A stretch of DNA of 39,762 nucleotides, from contig NZ_MUYK01000020.1 of assembly GCF_002155685.1 (NCBI RefSeq), forward strand, positions 1-39,762, written 5' to 3'. Each line of letters starts with the position of its first letter. The stretch's first letter is position 1. Shown here piece after piece: positions 24,252 through 33,500 of this stretch. The position numbers were made by a program, and so were the translations under genes. This stretch comes from Erythrobacter colymbi (GTDB lineage Bacteria; Pseudomonadota; Alphaproteobacteria; Sphingomonadales; Sphingomonadaceae). The notes under the pieces are model-generated. The model was given only the letters and a program-made list of their open reading frames with translations. It was not told the origin of the DNA and searched no databases.

Positions 24252-24632
24252 ATGTCCAATTCAGGTACCATTCCGAACAAGACCCTGCTCATCGCCGCGA
24301 ACAAAGTCGACGAGATGGTCGTCCGTAGCCGCGATGGCGACAAAATGGGGCACGTTCATACCTACATGGTGAACAAGCGCACGGGGAGTGTGACGCACGC
24401 AATCCTGAGCCTTGGCGGGTTCTTGGGGATCAACAAGAGCTATTATCCCCTGCCCTTCGAGTTGCTCAGCTATCAGCCGGTCGATGATGTTTACGTCGTA
24501 ACCCTGGATCGCCGCATCCTGGAAGGCGGGCCGAGTTGGTCGAACAACGCACCTGATTTCGACCAGGCCTATGCTGATCGCGTGTCAAAGTATTACGAGA
24601 CACGGCACGAGGCAATCGAACTGAACGATTAA
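24252..24632 (+). CDS. PRC-barrel domain protein
   Basis: The 126-residue cytoplasmic protein consists of a single PRC-barrel domain, about residues 16-90: VVRSRDGDKMGHVHTYMVNK, VTHAILSLGGFLGINKSYYP, LPFELLSY and YVVTLDRRIL. Such domains occur in photosynthetic reaction-centre subunit H and in RimM, and stand-alone versions in proteobacteria are often linked to stress. The short C-terminal tail (WSNNAPDFDQAYADRVSKYY) is typical of the stand-alone kind. A GGAGG site lies six bases before the ATG. The MscS operon follows about 100 bases later on the same strand, with a hairpin between. Confidence 0.85.
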   Translation: MSNSGTIPNKTLLIAANKVDEMVVRSRDGDKMGHVHTYMVNKRTGSVTHAILSLGGFLGINKSYYPLPFELLSYQPVDDVYVVTLDRRILEGGPSWSNNAPDFDQAYADRVSKYYETRHEAIELND

Positions 24633-24687
24633 GTTATTTCTAGTGCAACGTTATTCTTGCGCAATTAATGACGTGACCCGCAACGAA

Positions 24688-24705
24688 GCGCCCCTCAAGG
24701 GGCGC
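24688..24705 (+). terminator. Short GC-rich hairpin between PRC-barrel and MscS genes
   Basis: GCGCCCC and GGGGCGC form a perfect stem with a UCAA loop, 55 bases after the PRC-barrel stop and about 30 before the channel start. No U run follows, so it may be a terminator, an attenuator or an mRNA-stabilising hairpin. Confidence 0.45.
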
Positions 24706-24735
24706 AATGAACCGCTGTGAATAGGAATCAATATT

Positions 24736-25698
24736 TTGACAAATCAGATTGCGTCGCCCGATGTCACGAAGGAGGCGATAGACACCATAAATGGGATGGT
24801 TTTTGGCTTTGTCGAAATTCTTCCTCTCATTGCCATCGCGATCGTAGTCTTTCTTCTGTTCTGGTTCATCGCTTCGACCACTCGGAGGATGGTAGAGCGG
24901 TATGCCGAACGATCGGAAAAACATGCCGGGGCAGCCGTCGCGTTCGGCCGTCTCGCGTATTTTGCGATCGTGGTCCTCGGCTTTCTGATTGCCGTGACAA
25001 TTGCTTTTCCCACGATAACCCCCGCGAAGATGTTCTCCGCATTAGGCATCGGCGGCGTGGCAATTGGTTTTGCGTTCAAGGATATTTTTCAGAACCTTTT
25101 GGCGGGCATTCTCATTCTCGTGCGTCAGCCCTTCCGGGTGGGAGACGAAATCACCAGCGGTGATTTTACCGGCACCGTCGAGAAGATTGAAACCCGGGCA
25201 ACCTTCATCCGGACATACGATGGCAAGCGGATCATCGTTCCGAACAGCAAGATCTACACCGAACCGGTAACGGTCATCACTGCCTATGGGATTTTGCGCA
25301 CCGAGTACGACGTGGGTATCGGTTACGGCGACAACGTCTCACAAGCACGCAAGATCGCCTTGGAAGCCGTGAGCGCGGTGGACGGCGTGCTCGCCGATCC
25401 TGCGCCTGATGTTCTGCTTTGGGATCTGGCCGGGTCGTCACAAAATCTCCGCGTGCGCTGGTGGACAGATCCGACGCGCGCCAGTGTGGTGAAGGTCAAG
25501 GATCGTGTGCTGGAGGCGGTGGCCACCAAGCTGTCGGCCGCATCGATTGATTTGCCCTTCCCGACTAGTGTCGTGCTTTTGCATGACCAGACCGAGGAGT
25601 CCGACGGCGACCGCACACGTCAGCGGGAGGGCTGGCCCGCTGGAGCCAATCCACCGAGGCCGCGCCCCATTGCCTCACGTCGCCGCCCGGACGAATAA
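24736..25698 (+). CDS. MscS-family mechanosensitive channel
   Basis: Small-conductance mechanosensitive channel of 320 residues. There are three membrane segments: TM1 about 24-47, TM2 about 70-93 and the pore-lining TM3 with GIGGVAIGFAFKDIFQNLLA, followed by the beta domain starting VRQPFRVGDEITSGDFTGTV. The cytoplasmic alpha/beta domain runs to about residue 285, and the tail is basic. Such channels release solutes on hypo-osmotic shock. A TTG start at 24736 is proposed, with TAGGAAT upstream; the first in-frame ATG (24796) would remove part of the sequence before TM1. The next gene starts six bases after the stop, so the three genes form one operon. Confidence 0.9.
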   Translation: MTNQIASPDVTKEAIDTINGMVFGFVEILPLIAIAIVVFLLFWFIASTTRRMVERYAERSEKHAGAAVAFGRLAYFAIVVLGFLIAVTIAFPTITPAKMFSALGIGGVAIGFAFKDIFQNLLAGILILVRQPFRVGDEITSGDFTGTVEKIETRATFIRTYDGKRIIVPNSKIYTEPVTVITAYGILRTEYDVGIGYGDNVSQARKIALEAVSAVDGVLADPAPDVLLWDLAGSSQNLRVRWWTDPTRASVVKVKDRVLEAVATKLSAASIDLPFPTSVVLLHDQTEESDGDRTRQREGWPAGANPPRPRPIASRRRPDE

Positions 25699-25704
25699 GC
25701 GGGA

Positions 25705-26850
25705 ATGGAGATCGTCTCGCTCATCCCCCTCGACCAGTACGAAGCTCCTTCCCTGCCGACGCAGGAACGGATGCAGGCGTTGGTCGCCAAACTTAAGGCG
25801 ATGTTTCTGGCGCGTAACAACACCGATGTAATCGCCAATGAGCGCGCATCGCTGGAATCCCTGCAACGGCTTGATGAAATGATCCAAGAGCCGGAATGTG
25901 AGCCACAGGTCGGTGAGCTGGATGAGGCGGCAGAACAATGGTTGGCTCGCCCCGCAGCGCGCGGCACTGTGCTTGCTGTCATCACGCCGCCGTGTGACCA
26001 GTCGGACAGTTTTTTGAACTGGGCAAGGGGGTCCGGGCATCTCTGTATTGCGCCGCCCGTGTCCCGATCAGGGCCAGTTGACTGGGCCCGATTAAAGACC
26101 TCCACCTCGGACAAGATCGTCATCGTTCCGCAATTGGAACAATGGTTCCTGCGATCGGCCGAAGGACTGGACCGTATACGCAAGCTCATGGCCGTGCTCG
26201 GCAGCGCTCGCCATGCCATAGTTGGCTGCAACAGTTTTGCATGGGCATATCTGGCAAAAGCTATTCGCATTGATCTTATCGCGCCCGGGCCGTTCACCTT
26301 CAAACCCATGGATGGAGAGCGATTGGCGACGTGGTTGGCGCAGGTGAGCCAGAGTGATCCTGTCACCGAAACGACCTTTCGGCTCATCGGTAGTGAAACC
26401 GCACTGTTGCGTGATCGGACAAATCCGGGCGTGCAAAAATTCTTCGCCACACTGGCGGGGCGAAGCCTTGGCATCCCCTCTGTCGCTTGGCACATGTGGC
26501 GCGAAACACTGCGGATCGACGGGGCCTATGGCATGACCACCGGATCGCAGGGAGCGCATTCGCAACAGAGGGCCAACTATTGGGTGGCGTCTCTTGAGGA
26601 GCTCATTTTACCGGGGACTTACCCACGCGAGCTCTTGTTTGCCCTCCATACCCTTTGCTTGCACGGCGGCATGCGTGGCGCGGACCTTGCTGACAACATG
26701 CCGGAAACCCCGGGTGCGGCCTTGATCCCCGCCTTGCGCGGCAGCCAGTTTGTGCAGGAAGTTGAGGGTATTTTGCGCATCAGGCCGGAAGCCTACCCGG
26801 CGATACGAAATGGACTGCGTTCCAGCGGTTTTCCGATAGGAGCCATTTGA
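25705..26850 (+). CDS. Degenerate AAA/STAND-like protein between two MscS genes
   Basis: The 381-residue product is not a member of a named family I know. Residues about 85-275 look like the core and lid of an AAA/ORC-type NTPase: strands TVLAVITPP (89-96) and KIVIVPQLEQWFLR (137-150), ARHAIVGCNSFAWAYL (168-183), and a lid helix with FFATLAGRSLGIPSVAWHMW followed by RETLR. The Walker A position reads TPPCDQSDS, without GK[ST], and the Walker B position has no DE, so ATP hydrolysis is unlikely. The C-terminal part (about 305-375) resembles a winged helix (YPRELLFALHTLCLHGGM). No membrane segments. Gaps of six and one bases to the flanking channel genes indicate a joint operon. Start ATG 25705 has only weak GCGGGA. 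Confidence 0.7.
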   Translation: MEIVSLIPLDQYEAPSLPTQERMQALVAKLKAMFLARNNTDVIANERASLESLQRLDEMIQEPECEPQVGELDEAAEQWLARPAARGTVLAVITPPCDQSDSFLNWARGSGHLCIAPPVSRSGPVDWARLKTSTSDKIVIVPQLEQWFLRSAEGLDRIRKLMAVLGSARHAIVGCNSFAWAYLAKAIRIDLIAPGPFTFKPMDGERLATWLAQVSQSDPVTETTFRLIGSETALLRDRTNPGVQKFFATLAGRSLGIPSVAWHMWRETLRIDGAYGMTTGSQGAHSQQRANYWVASLEELILPGTYPRELLFALHTLCLHGGMRGADLADNMPETPGAALIPALRGSQFVQEVEGILRIRPEAYPAIRNGLRSSGFPIGAI

Positions 26851-26851
26851 G

Positions 26852-27688
26852 ATGACAGCGGCTGCCAACACCGGGGCTGGACAGGCAGAAGCGGAGGCGG
26901 CCAAGCTTCTGCGCGACCTTCAGGATATCAGTTATCTGGAAATCGGCCTGATCGCGGCGCTGGCCTGGCTGATTATCTATGCGTCGCGCAAAGCCTTGCC
27001 GTTTCTTGCCGAGCGAGGACCCAGTCAAACCCGCTTGTACCTGCTTGGCGCCGTTCCGATGGTCCGGTTGATTGCGATTATCGCTGCAATATTGTGGATT
27101 TTGCCGCTGGTGTTCAACATCACCATGCAGAACTTTCTGGTTATCGCAGGTGCCGCCAGCGTCGCGATCGGGTTTGCATTCAAGGATTACGTGAGCAGCT
27201 TGATAGCTGGCGTGGTTGCAATATTCGAACGGCCCTATCGGTCAGGCGATTGGGTAAAGATCGGCGATGACTACGGCGAAATTCGTCAGATGGGCCTGCG
27301 TGGCATGACGATCCAGACACCAGACGACAACGCGGTGGTCGTCCCGCATTCGCGGCTATGGACAGAAAACATTTCGAATTCCAACGACGGGGCGCAAACG
27401 CTCCAATGTGTTGCAGATTTCTATCTGGCGTCGTCGCATGATTCCGCGCAAATCCGCGACGGGCTCAACGATATTGCGTTGACGAGCCCATATCTGGACT
27501 ATTCACGACCTGTGGTTGTTGTTCTGTCAGAGCAACCATGGGGCACGCACTACAAGATACGCGCGTATCCTTTCGATATGCGCGACCAATTCTTGTTTAT
27601 CTCCGATATGACAGTGCGTGGTAAACGACTTCTTGCCGCCCTCGGCGTTCAATCGGCATTCGTTTCGCCGGCTGTAGAACGCCAATGA
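26852..27688 (+). CDS. MscS-family mechanosensitive channel (second)
   Basis: The 278-residue channel has TM1 about 27-47, TM2 about 65-88 and a TM3 with IAGAASVAIGFAFKDYVSSL followed by FERPYRSGDWVKIGDDYGEI, the start of the beta domain. The pore helix retains the Ala/Gly packing pattern of MscS. The sequence differs clearly from the first channel of the operon, so they are not a recent duplication. The ATG lies one base after the stop of the upstream gene and has AGGAG ten bases before it. Two MscS paralogues around a degenerate NTPase-like protein suggest a joint complex or joint control; this is inference. Confidence 0.9.
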   Translation: MTAAANTGAGQAEAEAAKLLRDLQDISYLEIGLIAALAWLIIYASRKALPFLAERGPSQTRLYLLGAVPMVRLIAIIAAILWILPLVFNITMQNFLVIAGAASVAIGFAFKDYVSSLIAGVVAIFERPYRSGDWVKIGDDYGEIRQMGLRGMTIQTPDDNAVVVPHSRLWTENISNSNDGAQTLQCVADFYLASSHDSAQIRDGLNDIALTSPYLDYSRPVVVVLSEQPWGTHYKIRAYPFDMRDQFLFISDMTVRGKRLLAALGVQSAFVSPAVERQ

Positions 27689-28208
27689 ACTAACATGCTT
27701 CGGGGGCTCCTGTCGGTCGCGGTTCTGATCGAAGGTGTGTCGGCTCGGTTCTGCATCGCTGCCGTAGACGTGCGAGGAATGCCAACGAGCACCTTCCGCC
27801 AGACTATCATGCCATCCATCCGCATGGCTGGACGGCTGCTGATGGCGAATGAGCCGATGAGAATGCCGCTAATGCCATCATCTGCCAAGGCCACGGATTT
27901 CATTACTCCTATGCCGGCCTTGCGCTGTAACGCCGCACTGCGGCTTAATACTTGCCAAATTGCTCCTCCGTCGTCCGATATGGGGTCGGTTTCTGAATGT
28001 CAGCAATTTTCAGAAGCGAGGCAAAGCCGCAAGACCGCTTTTGGGATCGTACGCTGACCCCGCGCATGGCCGGGTTTGGGTGGATAGTTGAATGTCCGGT
28101 CCGGGATGCCGGAACCATATCGCTGCCGAGGAATTCGCGCGCGCCGACGCGATCACGGTGATGACAGGCTTATTTCTTGAAGAAGCGTGAAGCAAAGGCC
28201 TTGCATTG
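27689..28208. other. Gene-free stretch after the MscS operon
   Basis: This 520-base gap has weak overlapping frames on both strands (27695-28057 plus and 27649-27903 minus), but neither has a ribosome site or a recognisable protein. It could contain a decayed gene. It carries a repeat copy at 27982-28083. Nothing else was recognised. Confidence 0.4.
27982..28083 (+). repeat. ~102-bp intergenic repeat, copy
   Basis: Runs from GGGGTCGGTTTCTGAATGTC to CGCATGGCCGGGTTTGGGTG, 102 bp. It shares the internal TTTTCAGAAGCGAGG with the copy at 23171-23273. Bases just before it (GTCCGATAT) resemble the end of another unit, as at the tandem junction at 23160-23171. Confidence 0.7.
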
Positions 28209-29588
28209 TCAGCACTCCACAACGTTGACAGCAAGGCCGCCCTGGCTCGTTTCCTTATATTTGCGGGACATATCGAGCCCCGTCTGGCGCATGGTCTCGA
28301 TGACCTGATCAAGCGAGACCTTCTGCCCGCCGGAAGACCGCAGTGCCAATCGCGCCGCATTGGCTGCCTTGACCGCGCCGATCGCATTGCGTTCGATGCA
28401 GGGGATCTGCACCAGCCCGCCGACGGGGTCGCAGGTCAGGCCAAGATTGTGTTCCATGCCGATTTCGGCTGCACATTCGACCTGTTGCGGGCTTCCTCCC
28501 CAAATCGCAGCCAGGCCAGCCGCGCCCATTGAACAGGCGACACCTACCTCACCCTGGCAGCCCATTTCGGCACCCGAAATCGACGCGCGCATCTTGTACA
28601 GGAGCGCGATGCCCCCTGCCGTCAGCAGGAATCGGCGCATCCTCTCGGTAGGGTTGGGCGCGCCATCATCGACGCAGTAGTAGCGCAGCAGCGCTGGAAT
28701 TACGCCGGCCGCGCCATTGGTCGGGGCGGTAACCACCTGTCCCCCGGCGGCGTTTTCCTCATTGACGGCCATGGCATAGGCGTTGAGCCAGTCGAAGATT
28801 TCCTCGCGCTCGTTCCCCGAATGCCCATCGCGCAGTTCGCCGTAGAGTTCGGGCGCGCGGCGGCGCACGCGCAGGCTACCGGGCAATTCCCCACTGGCTG
28901 AAAGACCGCGATCGATCGACGCCAGCATCGCCGCGGCCACCCCATCAAGCCCGGCAAGGGTAGCGGGGCGCTCACGGTAGCTGTCCTCGTTGGCGAGCAC
29001 CAGTTCGGCAATCGACAGCCGGTCCCGGGTGCACCAATCGAGCAACTCGCGCGCCGATCCGAACGGGCGCGCTACCTTGCGGCCGGCGGCGATCATGTCA
29101 TCCATCGCCGGACTTTCGAGCTGTTCGCGGGTGGCGATGAAGCCGCCGCCGACGGAAAAGTATTCGCGGGAGAACAGCGCCTGTCCGTCCTCGGCGAGGA
29201 GTATGAACGACAGCGCGTTGGGATGGAGCGCGGGGACCTTGTCCATCCGGAACACGATGTCCGCGTCAGGATCGAAGGCGAGCGCCGCCACCCGCCCCGG
29301 CACGGCAATGGTCCTCTGTTGCGCCAGCCGGGCCAATTCGGCCTCGGCGCGATCCGGCTCGAAGGCCTCGGGGCGAAACCCCATCAACCCCAGTTTCACC
29401 GCGCGGTCCGTGCCGTGGCCGCGCCCGGTCAGCGCGAGCGAGCCTTCCAGCACCACCCGCACCCGCGCCGCATCATGCAGCGCGAGGCCGGCATCAGCGA
29501 GAAACCGTACAGCGGCGCGCATCGGGCCGACGGTGTGGGAACTCGACGGGCCGATCCCGATCTTGAAGATGTCGAGCACGCTCAGCAC
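28209..29588 (-). CDS. sdaA: L-serine ammonia-lyase (single chain, [4Fe-4S])
   Basis: Converts L-serine to pyruvate and ammonia. The 459-residue enzyme has the N-terminal domain starting LSVLDIFKIGIGPSSSHTVG (substrate-binding Ser/His motif), then VTAPTNGAAGVIPALLRYY, and the catalytic domain with cluster cysteines in MGCQGEVGVACS and in LTCDPVGGLVQIPCIERNA. The last residue is Cys459; in Legionella L-serine dehydratase the C-terminal Cys fills the fourth cluster site, and this protein ends in the same way (NVVEC). Length and motifs match the family and no defects are seen. It is 30 bases downstream of the sulfotransferase on the same strand. Confidence 0.93.
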   Translation of the reverse strand: MLSVLDIFKIGIGPSSSHTVGPMRAAVRFLADAGLALHDAARVRVVLEGSLALTGRGHGTDRAVKLGLMGFRPEAFEPDRAEAELARLAQQRTIAVPGRVAALAFDPDADIVFRMDKVPALHPNALSFILLAEDGQALFSREYFSVGGGFIATREQLESPAMDDMIAAGRKVARPFGSARELLDWCTRDRLSIAELVLANEDSYRERPATLAGLDGVAAAMLASIDRGLSASGELPGSLRVRRRAPELYGELRDGHSGNEREEIFDWLNAYAMAVNEENAAGGQVVTAPTNGAAGVIPALLRYYCVDDGAPNPTERMRRFLLTAGGIALLYKMRASISGAEMGCQGEVGVACSMGAAGLAAIWGGSPQQVECAAEIGMEHNLGLTCDPVGGLVQIPCIERNAIGAVKAANAARLALRSSGGQKVSLDQVIETMRQTGLDMSRKYKETSQGGLAVNVVEC

Positions 29589-29618
29589 GGGGCCGCTTTC
29601 GTCCTTGCGATGAGTGTG

Positions 29619-30410
29619 TCAGGCATAGCCCAGAAATGCGCGAAGGCCCGGATTGTAGAGATCGATCAGAGCCTTGTGGCGATCGGGCAGGATGTCAGGG
29701 ACCTGTGCGATATCGCCCGAGAGGTTCTCGCGCGCGGTGCCCGAATATTCGCGCTGCGCACCTGCCAGCACCCGCGCGCGCCAGTCATCGGGCAGCGTTT
29801 CGATCCCTGCAGCGCGCAGCAGACGGGCGAAGAAGCTTTCGGCCGCAGGCGTATCGATCCGGCCGACGTGCCGCACGATATCCTCATAGCGCACCAGATA
29901 GGCATCCCCGCCCAGCCAGGCGCAGATATTGGCCTCGTAGATCTTGCCGAGGCTCGGGGTCTTGTTGATGATGCCGAGGATCATCACCGTCAGGATCTCC
30001 TCGATCGGCACCGCCCCGCGCCGCAGGTGATCGAGCGGATTGCGGGTCTGATCGGCAAGGAAGAAGCGCGCCCGGGCGAGTACCCAGCTATAGGGATCGC
30101 GCGCCAGCACGATGTGCTTCACGCCCCGCAGCGCCACCAGCGAAGTGTCCTCGTGGAAGAGGTGCCCCCAGCTCATGCGGCAGGCCGCCGGATCGAAGGC
30201 GGCCAGATTGTCCTTGAGATTGTAGAGCTGGATGAAGTCGCGGTGCCATTGCTGGTCATGCGGCACGAAGGTGCGCAGGATATTGCGGATCAGGTGCGTG
30301 CCGCCCTTGGGGATCGAATTGACGAAGAACGGCGCGCCGATAGGTGCGCGGGCGAACTGGCTGGCGACCTCTTCGAACCGGTCTTCTGGCAACAGCACCT
30401 GAGTCTGCAC
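29619..30410 (-). CDS. Sulfotransferase (PAPS-dependent)
   Basis: Transfers sulfate from PAPS to an unknown acceptor. The 263-residue protein has the 5'-phosphosulfate loop at residues 33-41 (IPKGGTHL), the 3'-phosphate motif around HIVLARDPYSWVLARARF (Arg103, Ser108) and the later VRYEDIV motif typical of sulfotransferases. Length is normal, and no signal peptide or membrane segment is seen, so it is probably cytoplasmic. It lies about 110 bases downstream of the TonB-dependent receptor on the same strand, with a hairpin between, and 30 bases upstream of sdaA. The acceptor (polysaccharide, lipid or small molecule) cannot be judged from the sequence. Confidence 0.85.
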   Translation of the reverse strand: MQTQVLLPEDRFEEVASQFARAPIGAPFFVNSIPKGGTHLIRNILRTFVPHDQQWHRDFIQLYNLKDNLAAFDPAACRMSWGHLFHEDTSLVALRGVKHIVLARDPYSWVLARARFFLADQTRNPLDHLRRGAVPIEEILTVMILGIINKTPSLGKIYEANICAWLGGDAYLVRYEDIVRHVGRIDTPAAESFFARLLRAAGIETLPDDWRARVLAGAQREYSGTARENLSGDIAQVPDILPDRHKALIDLYNPGLRAFLGYA

Positions 30411-30457
30411 GGATGTTCCTCTCGTCTCAACCCGTCACCGCAGGCGGGGGGGCAGGA

Positions 30458-30491
30458 TGGCGCCGCCGATCGGGTCGGACGGGCGGCGCCA
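30458..30491 (-). terminator. Hairpin between receptor and sulfotransferase
   Basis: TGGCGCCGCC (30458-30467) and GGCGGCGCCA (30482-30491) form a perfect 10-bp stem with a 14-nt loop, 30 bases past the receptor stop. There is no U run; it may lower readthrough into the sulfotransferase gene. Confidence 0.45.
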
Positions 30492-30520
30492 TTTGTGTCA
30501 CGAATGAACCTTCGTGACGA

Positions 30521-33500
30521 TCAGAAAGGCATTGTGACCCGCGCAAAGAAGCGGCGGCCGCGGAAGTCGTAGGGGCCCGAGGCCGATGTCCCCACGCGCT
30601 CCACGCTGGCCCCCACCTGCGGCGGGTCCTGATCGAACAGGTTGGCCACACCGGCAATCAGATTGAGCCCGCTGCCGAACCGGTAGCGCACCGAGGCCGT
30701 GTGCGCGAAATAGGCCTCGACCCGGGTGTCGGGCCGGACGGGTCCCAAGAACCGGTACTCGTTGAACAGCTGGATCGTGCCGTCCGGATTGAAGCCGGAA
30801 TTGGGATCGGTCACCAGGAAATCGAGCTGGTCGGAGGGCCCGATATAGGTCGTCGCCCAGGCGAAGGTGAACCCGCCGCGGCTCAGCGCCGCATTGAATT
30901 CGCCGGTCCAGCGCGGTCGCAGGGCGAGCAGGGTGCGATCGATATCGTCATTGACCGGGTCTAATATATCCCTGTCTTCGTTGAGGAAATCCTCCAGGAT
31001 CTGGGTCGCGGTGCCGTTGAGGGTCAGCTTCCATTTGCCGATATCGGTGGAGTAGCGGACCGTGTAGTCGATCCCGCGCGAGACCTGCTGGGCGATGTTG
31101 ACCGACCCGTTGATGACTTCGCCAAGATTGCGGTTGGCATCGCGTGCGCCCAGCAGCGCGCAGAACGGGTTGCGATTGAGCTCTTCGAGCGAGGCGAAGG
31201 CCTGATTGACCAGACAGCGGTTGATCACGGCCTGCCCGCCGATCCGGCCGATCTGATCGTCCACGCGGATCTCGAAATAGTCGACCGCAAAGGCGAAATC
31301 GGCAAAATCGGGCTGGAATACGATCCCGAGATTGAGCGCGGTCGAGGTTTCCGGACGCAGGGTGCCCGAAGAATTGCCGCGATTGAGCGTGCGGATGTTG
31401 ACCGTCGGCTGGAAATCGAGACCGATGCCGAACAGGCCGCAGTTCTGGATGAGGTTCTGCCGCTCATTGGCTGGGCGGGCCGAGTTCTGCAACTCGGCAC
31501 AGGGGTCACCCGCACCGAAAGACTGGTCGCCGCCCTGGAACAGTTCGAACAGCGCCGGTGATCGATAGGACGTGCCGTAATTGGCGCGCAGCAGGATCGC
31601 GTCAATCGGCTTCCATGCCGTGCCAACCCGGTAGGTGAACTCACCGCCATCATCGACCCGATTGTTCTTGGTGTAGCGGCCGGAGGCGTTGATGGTCAGG
31701 CTCTCGAAGAACGGCTGATCCTCGATCAGCGGCAGGCCGAGCTCGCCAAAGACTTCCGTGAGGGTCGAATCCCCCCGCGTGATCTGGCCATTGGAGAAGT
31801 TGTGGTTGTTGTTGGCCTGGCTGTTGGGCCCGGGCACATCGTCGATCTCGTCATAGCGCAGGTGAAAACCGAGCGCGACCGACAGGTCCGGCTTGATCCC
31901 CGGCAGGTCGACTTCGCCGCTGGTGAAACCTTCGAGCACCGCCTGCTGATAGCGGGTGTTGCCCGTCTCCACCCCTTCGAGGAAAGCCTCTTCCTGCGGG
32001 GTCAACTGGCCGTCGCGCAGGATACGCGGGGACAGCCAGGGGATCGCCCCGCCGATGCTCGCGCACAGGCTCTGGGCGGTCTGGCCGGCGGCGAGCAGGC
32101 TGGTGTTGATGAGGGACGGATCGCAGCCAAGGTTGGTGAATCCGGTGACCGCGTCGAGCCGGTCCTGACGGGTGAAGTTGGTGGTGTAGTCGGCGTCCGA
32201 AATGCCGTAATTGGCAAAGACATCGAAGTCCCACCCACCCAGCAGCGGCACGTCATCACCAAACTGGCCGCGCATCCCGGCCACGAACCAGGCGTAATCG
32301 GTCTTGGTCTTCGAGAAGAACGGACGGTGGATGTTGAAGCCCAGGCTGCCGTTCAAGGCGCCATTGGTCGCCCCCCGCACCCGCCCGGCCACGGTGTTGC
32401 TGGGATGGTCGCCGCCGAGGTATTCATAGAGGAAGCGGAAGCTGCTGACTTCCTGCTCGGTCCGCGAAAGCAGTGCCTGTCCATAGAATTCCACGCTGTC
32501 GCTGACATCGATAGCGCCCGAGATGAAGGCGCTAAATCGTTCGATCGGGTTGAGCGCGTAGGAATCCTGGAGGATCTGGGAGGTCTGCGGCAGCAGCGCC
32601 ATCGACTGGGCGACGGCGTTGAAATCCCCCGTGTTGGGGCCGAAGGTGACGCTGGCGCCCGGCGGCAGGCCGAGGTTCTGCACTCCCACGCGGGCGAATT
32701 CGGGCAGGATCGCGCGCAGTTCCGCCTGACCGGGGCCCACGATCGTGCCCGTCGGGTCAGGGATATAGAGCCCGCCGAAGCGCGCATTGATCGAACTGGT
32801 GTTGAAGAAGTTGCCGGTTCCGCCGCGCAGCAGGAAGAAGCGGTTGTTCGAGCCGAAGCTGGTGCACACCACATTGCCATTGGCATCGGTGATGTCGAGC
32901 CGCGCACCAGTCTGCGGATCGAACAGGCGCGGATCGCGGCAGTCGGTGTAGTCGCGGTCCCCAATCCTGAGCGGCTCGCGCCGGTCGTACTGGGCCGAGA
33001 TATTGATGTGCCCGCCCGAAAAGGTGCGGCTGAAACGACCCGCGACCTGGAAGAACTCCGCTCCGCCCTCGCCCGGCAGGTTGCCAATCGCAGTCAGCAT
33101 GCTTTCGTTGCTCGGGCCCACCACCAGATTGTTGACGATCCCGGCAATCGCATCGGACCCGTAGACCGAAGAGGCCCCATCCTTGAGGATTTCGACATCG
33201 GCGATGGCAACGGAAGGGATGATCGACAGGTCCGGCACCGACACCCCGCCACGTGTGCCGCTGGGGGTCAGGCGCTTGCCGTTCAGCAACACCAGCGTGC
33301 GTTCGACCCCGAGGCCGCGTAGCGAGATGTTGTTGACCCCGTTGCCGCCATTGTTTGCGCGCCCGCCGATGAACACCACCGATTGCTGGCTGTCGTTCTG
33401 CTGCGAGCCGGTAACCAGAGGCGAGCGGCGCACGATTTCTTCAAGTGTGGCATCGCCCACCAGCTCAGCGACCTCGCGGTTGATCACGGCCAGCGGCTGC

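Noticed and set aside
27649..28057. Overlapping frames on both strands after the MscS operon
   Set aside because: Neither resembles a known protein or has a good start; part overlaps the intergenic repeat. A decayed gene cannot be excluded.
23068..28083. The intergenic repeats as a CRISPR array
   Set aside because: Units are too long and too diverged, lie in separate gaps and lack regular spacers; no cas genes are present.
29223..30572. Open frame of 449 codons on the plus strand
   Set aside because: It is antisense to the serine ammonia-lyase and the sulfotransferase, both well supported.
31802..33322. Open frame of 506 codons on the plus strand
   Set aside because: It is antisense to the TonB-dependent receptor and its composition (rich in Arg, Gly, Val, Glu) is typical of a codon-bias shadow.
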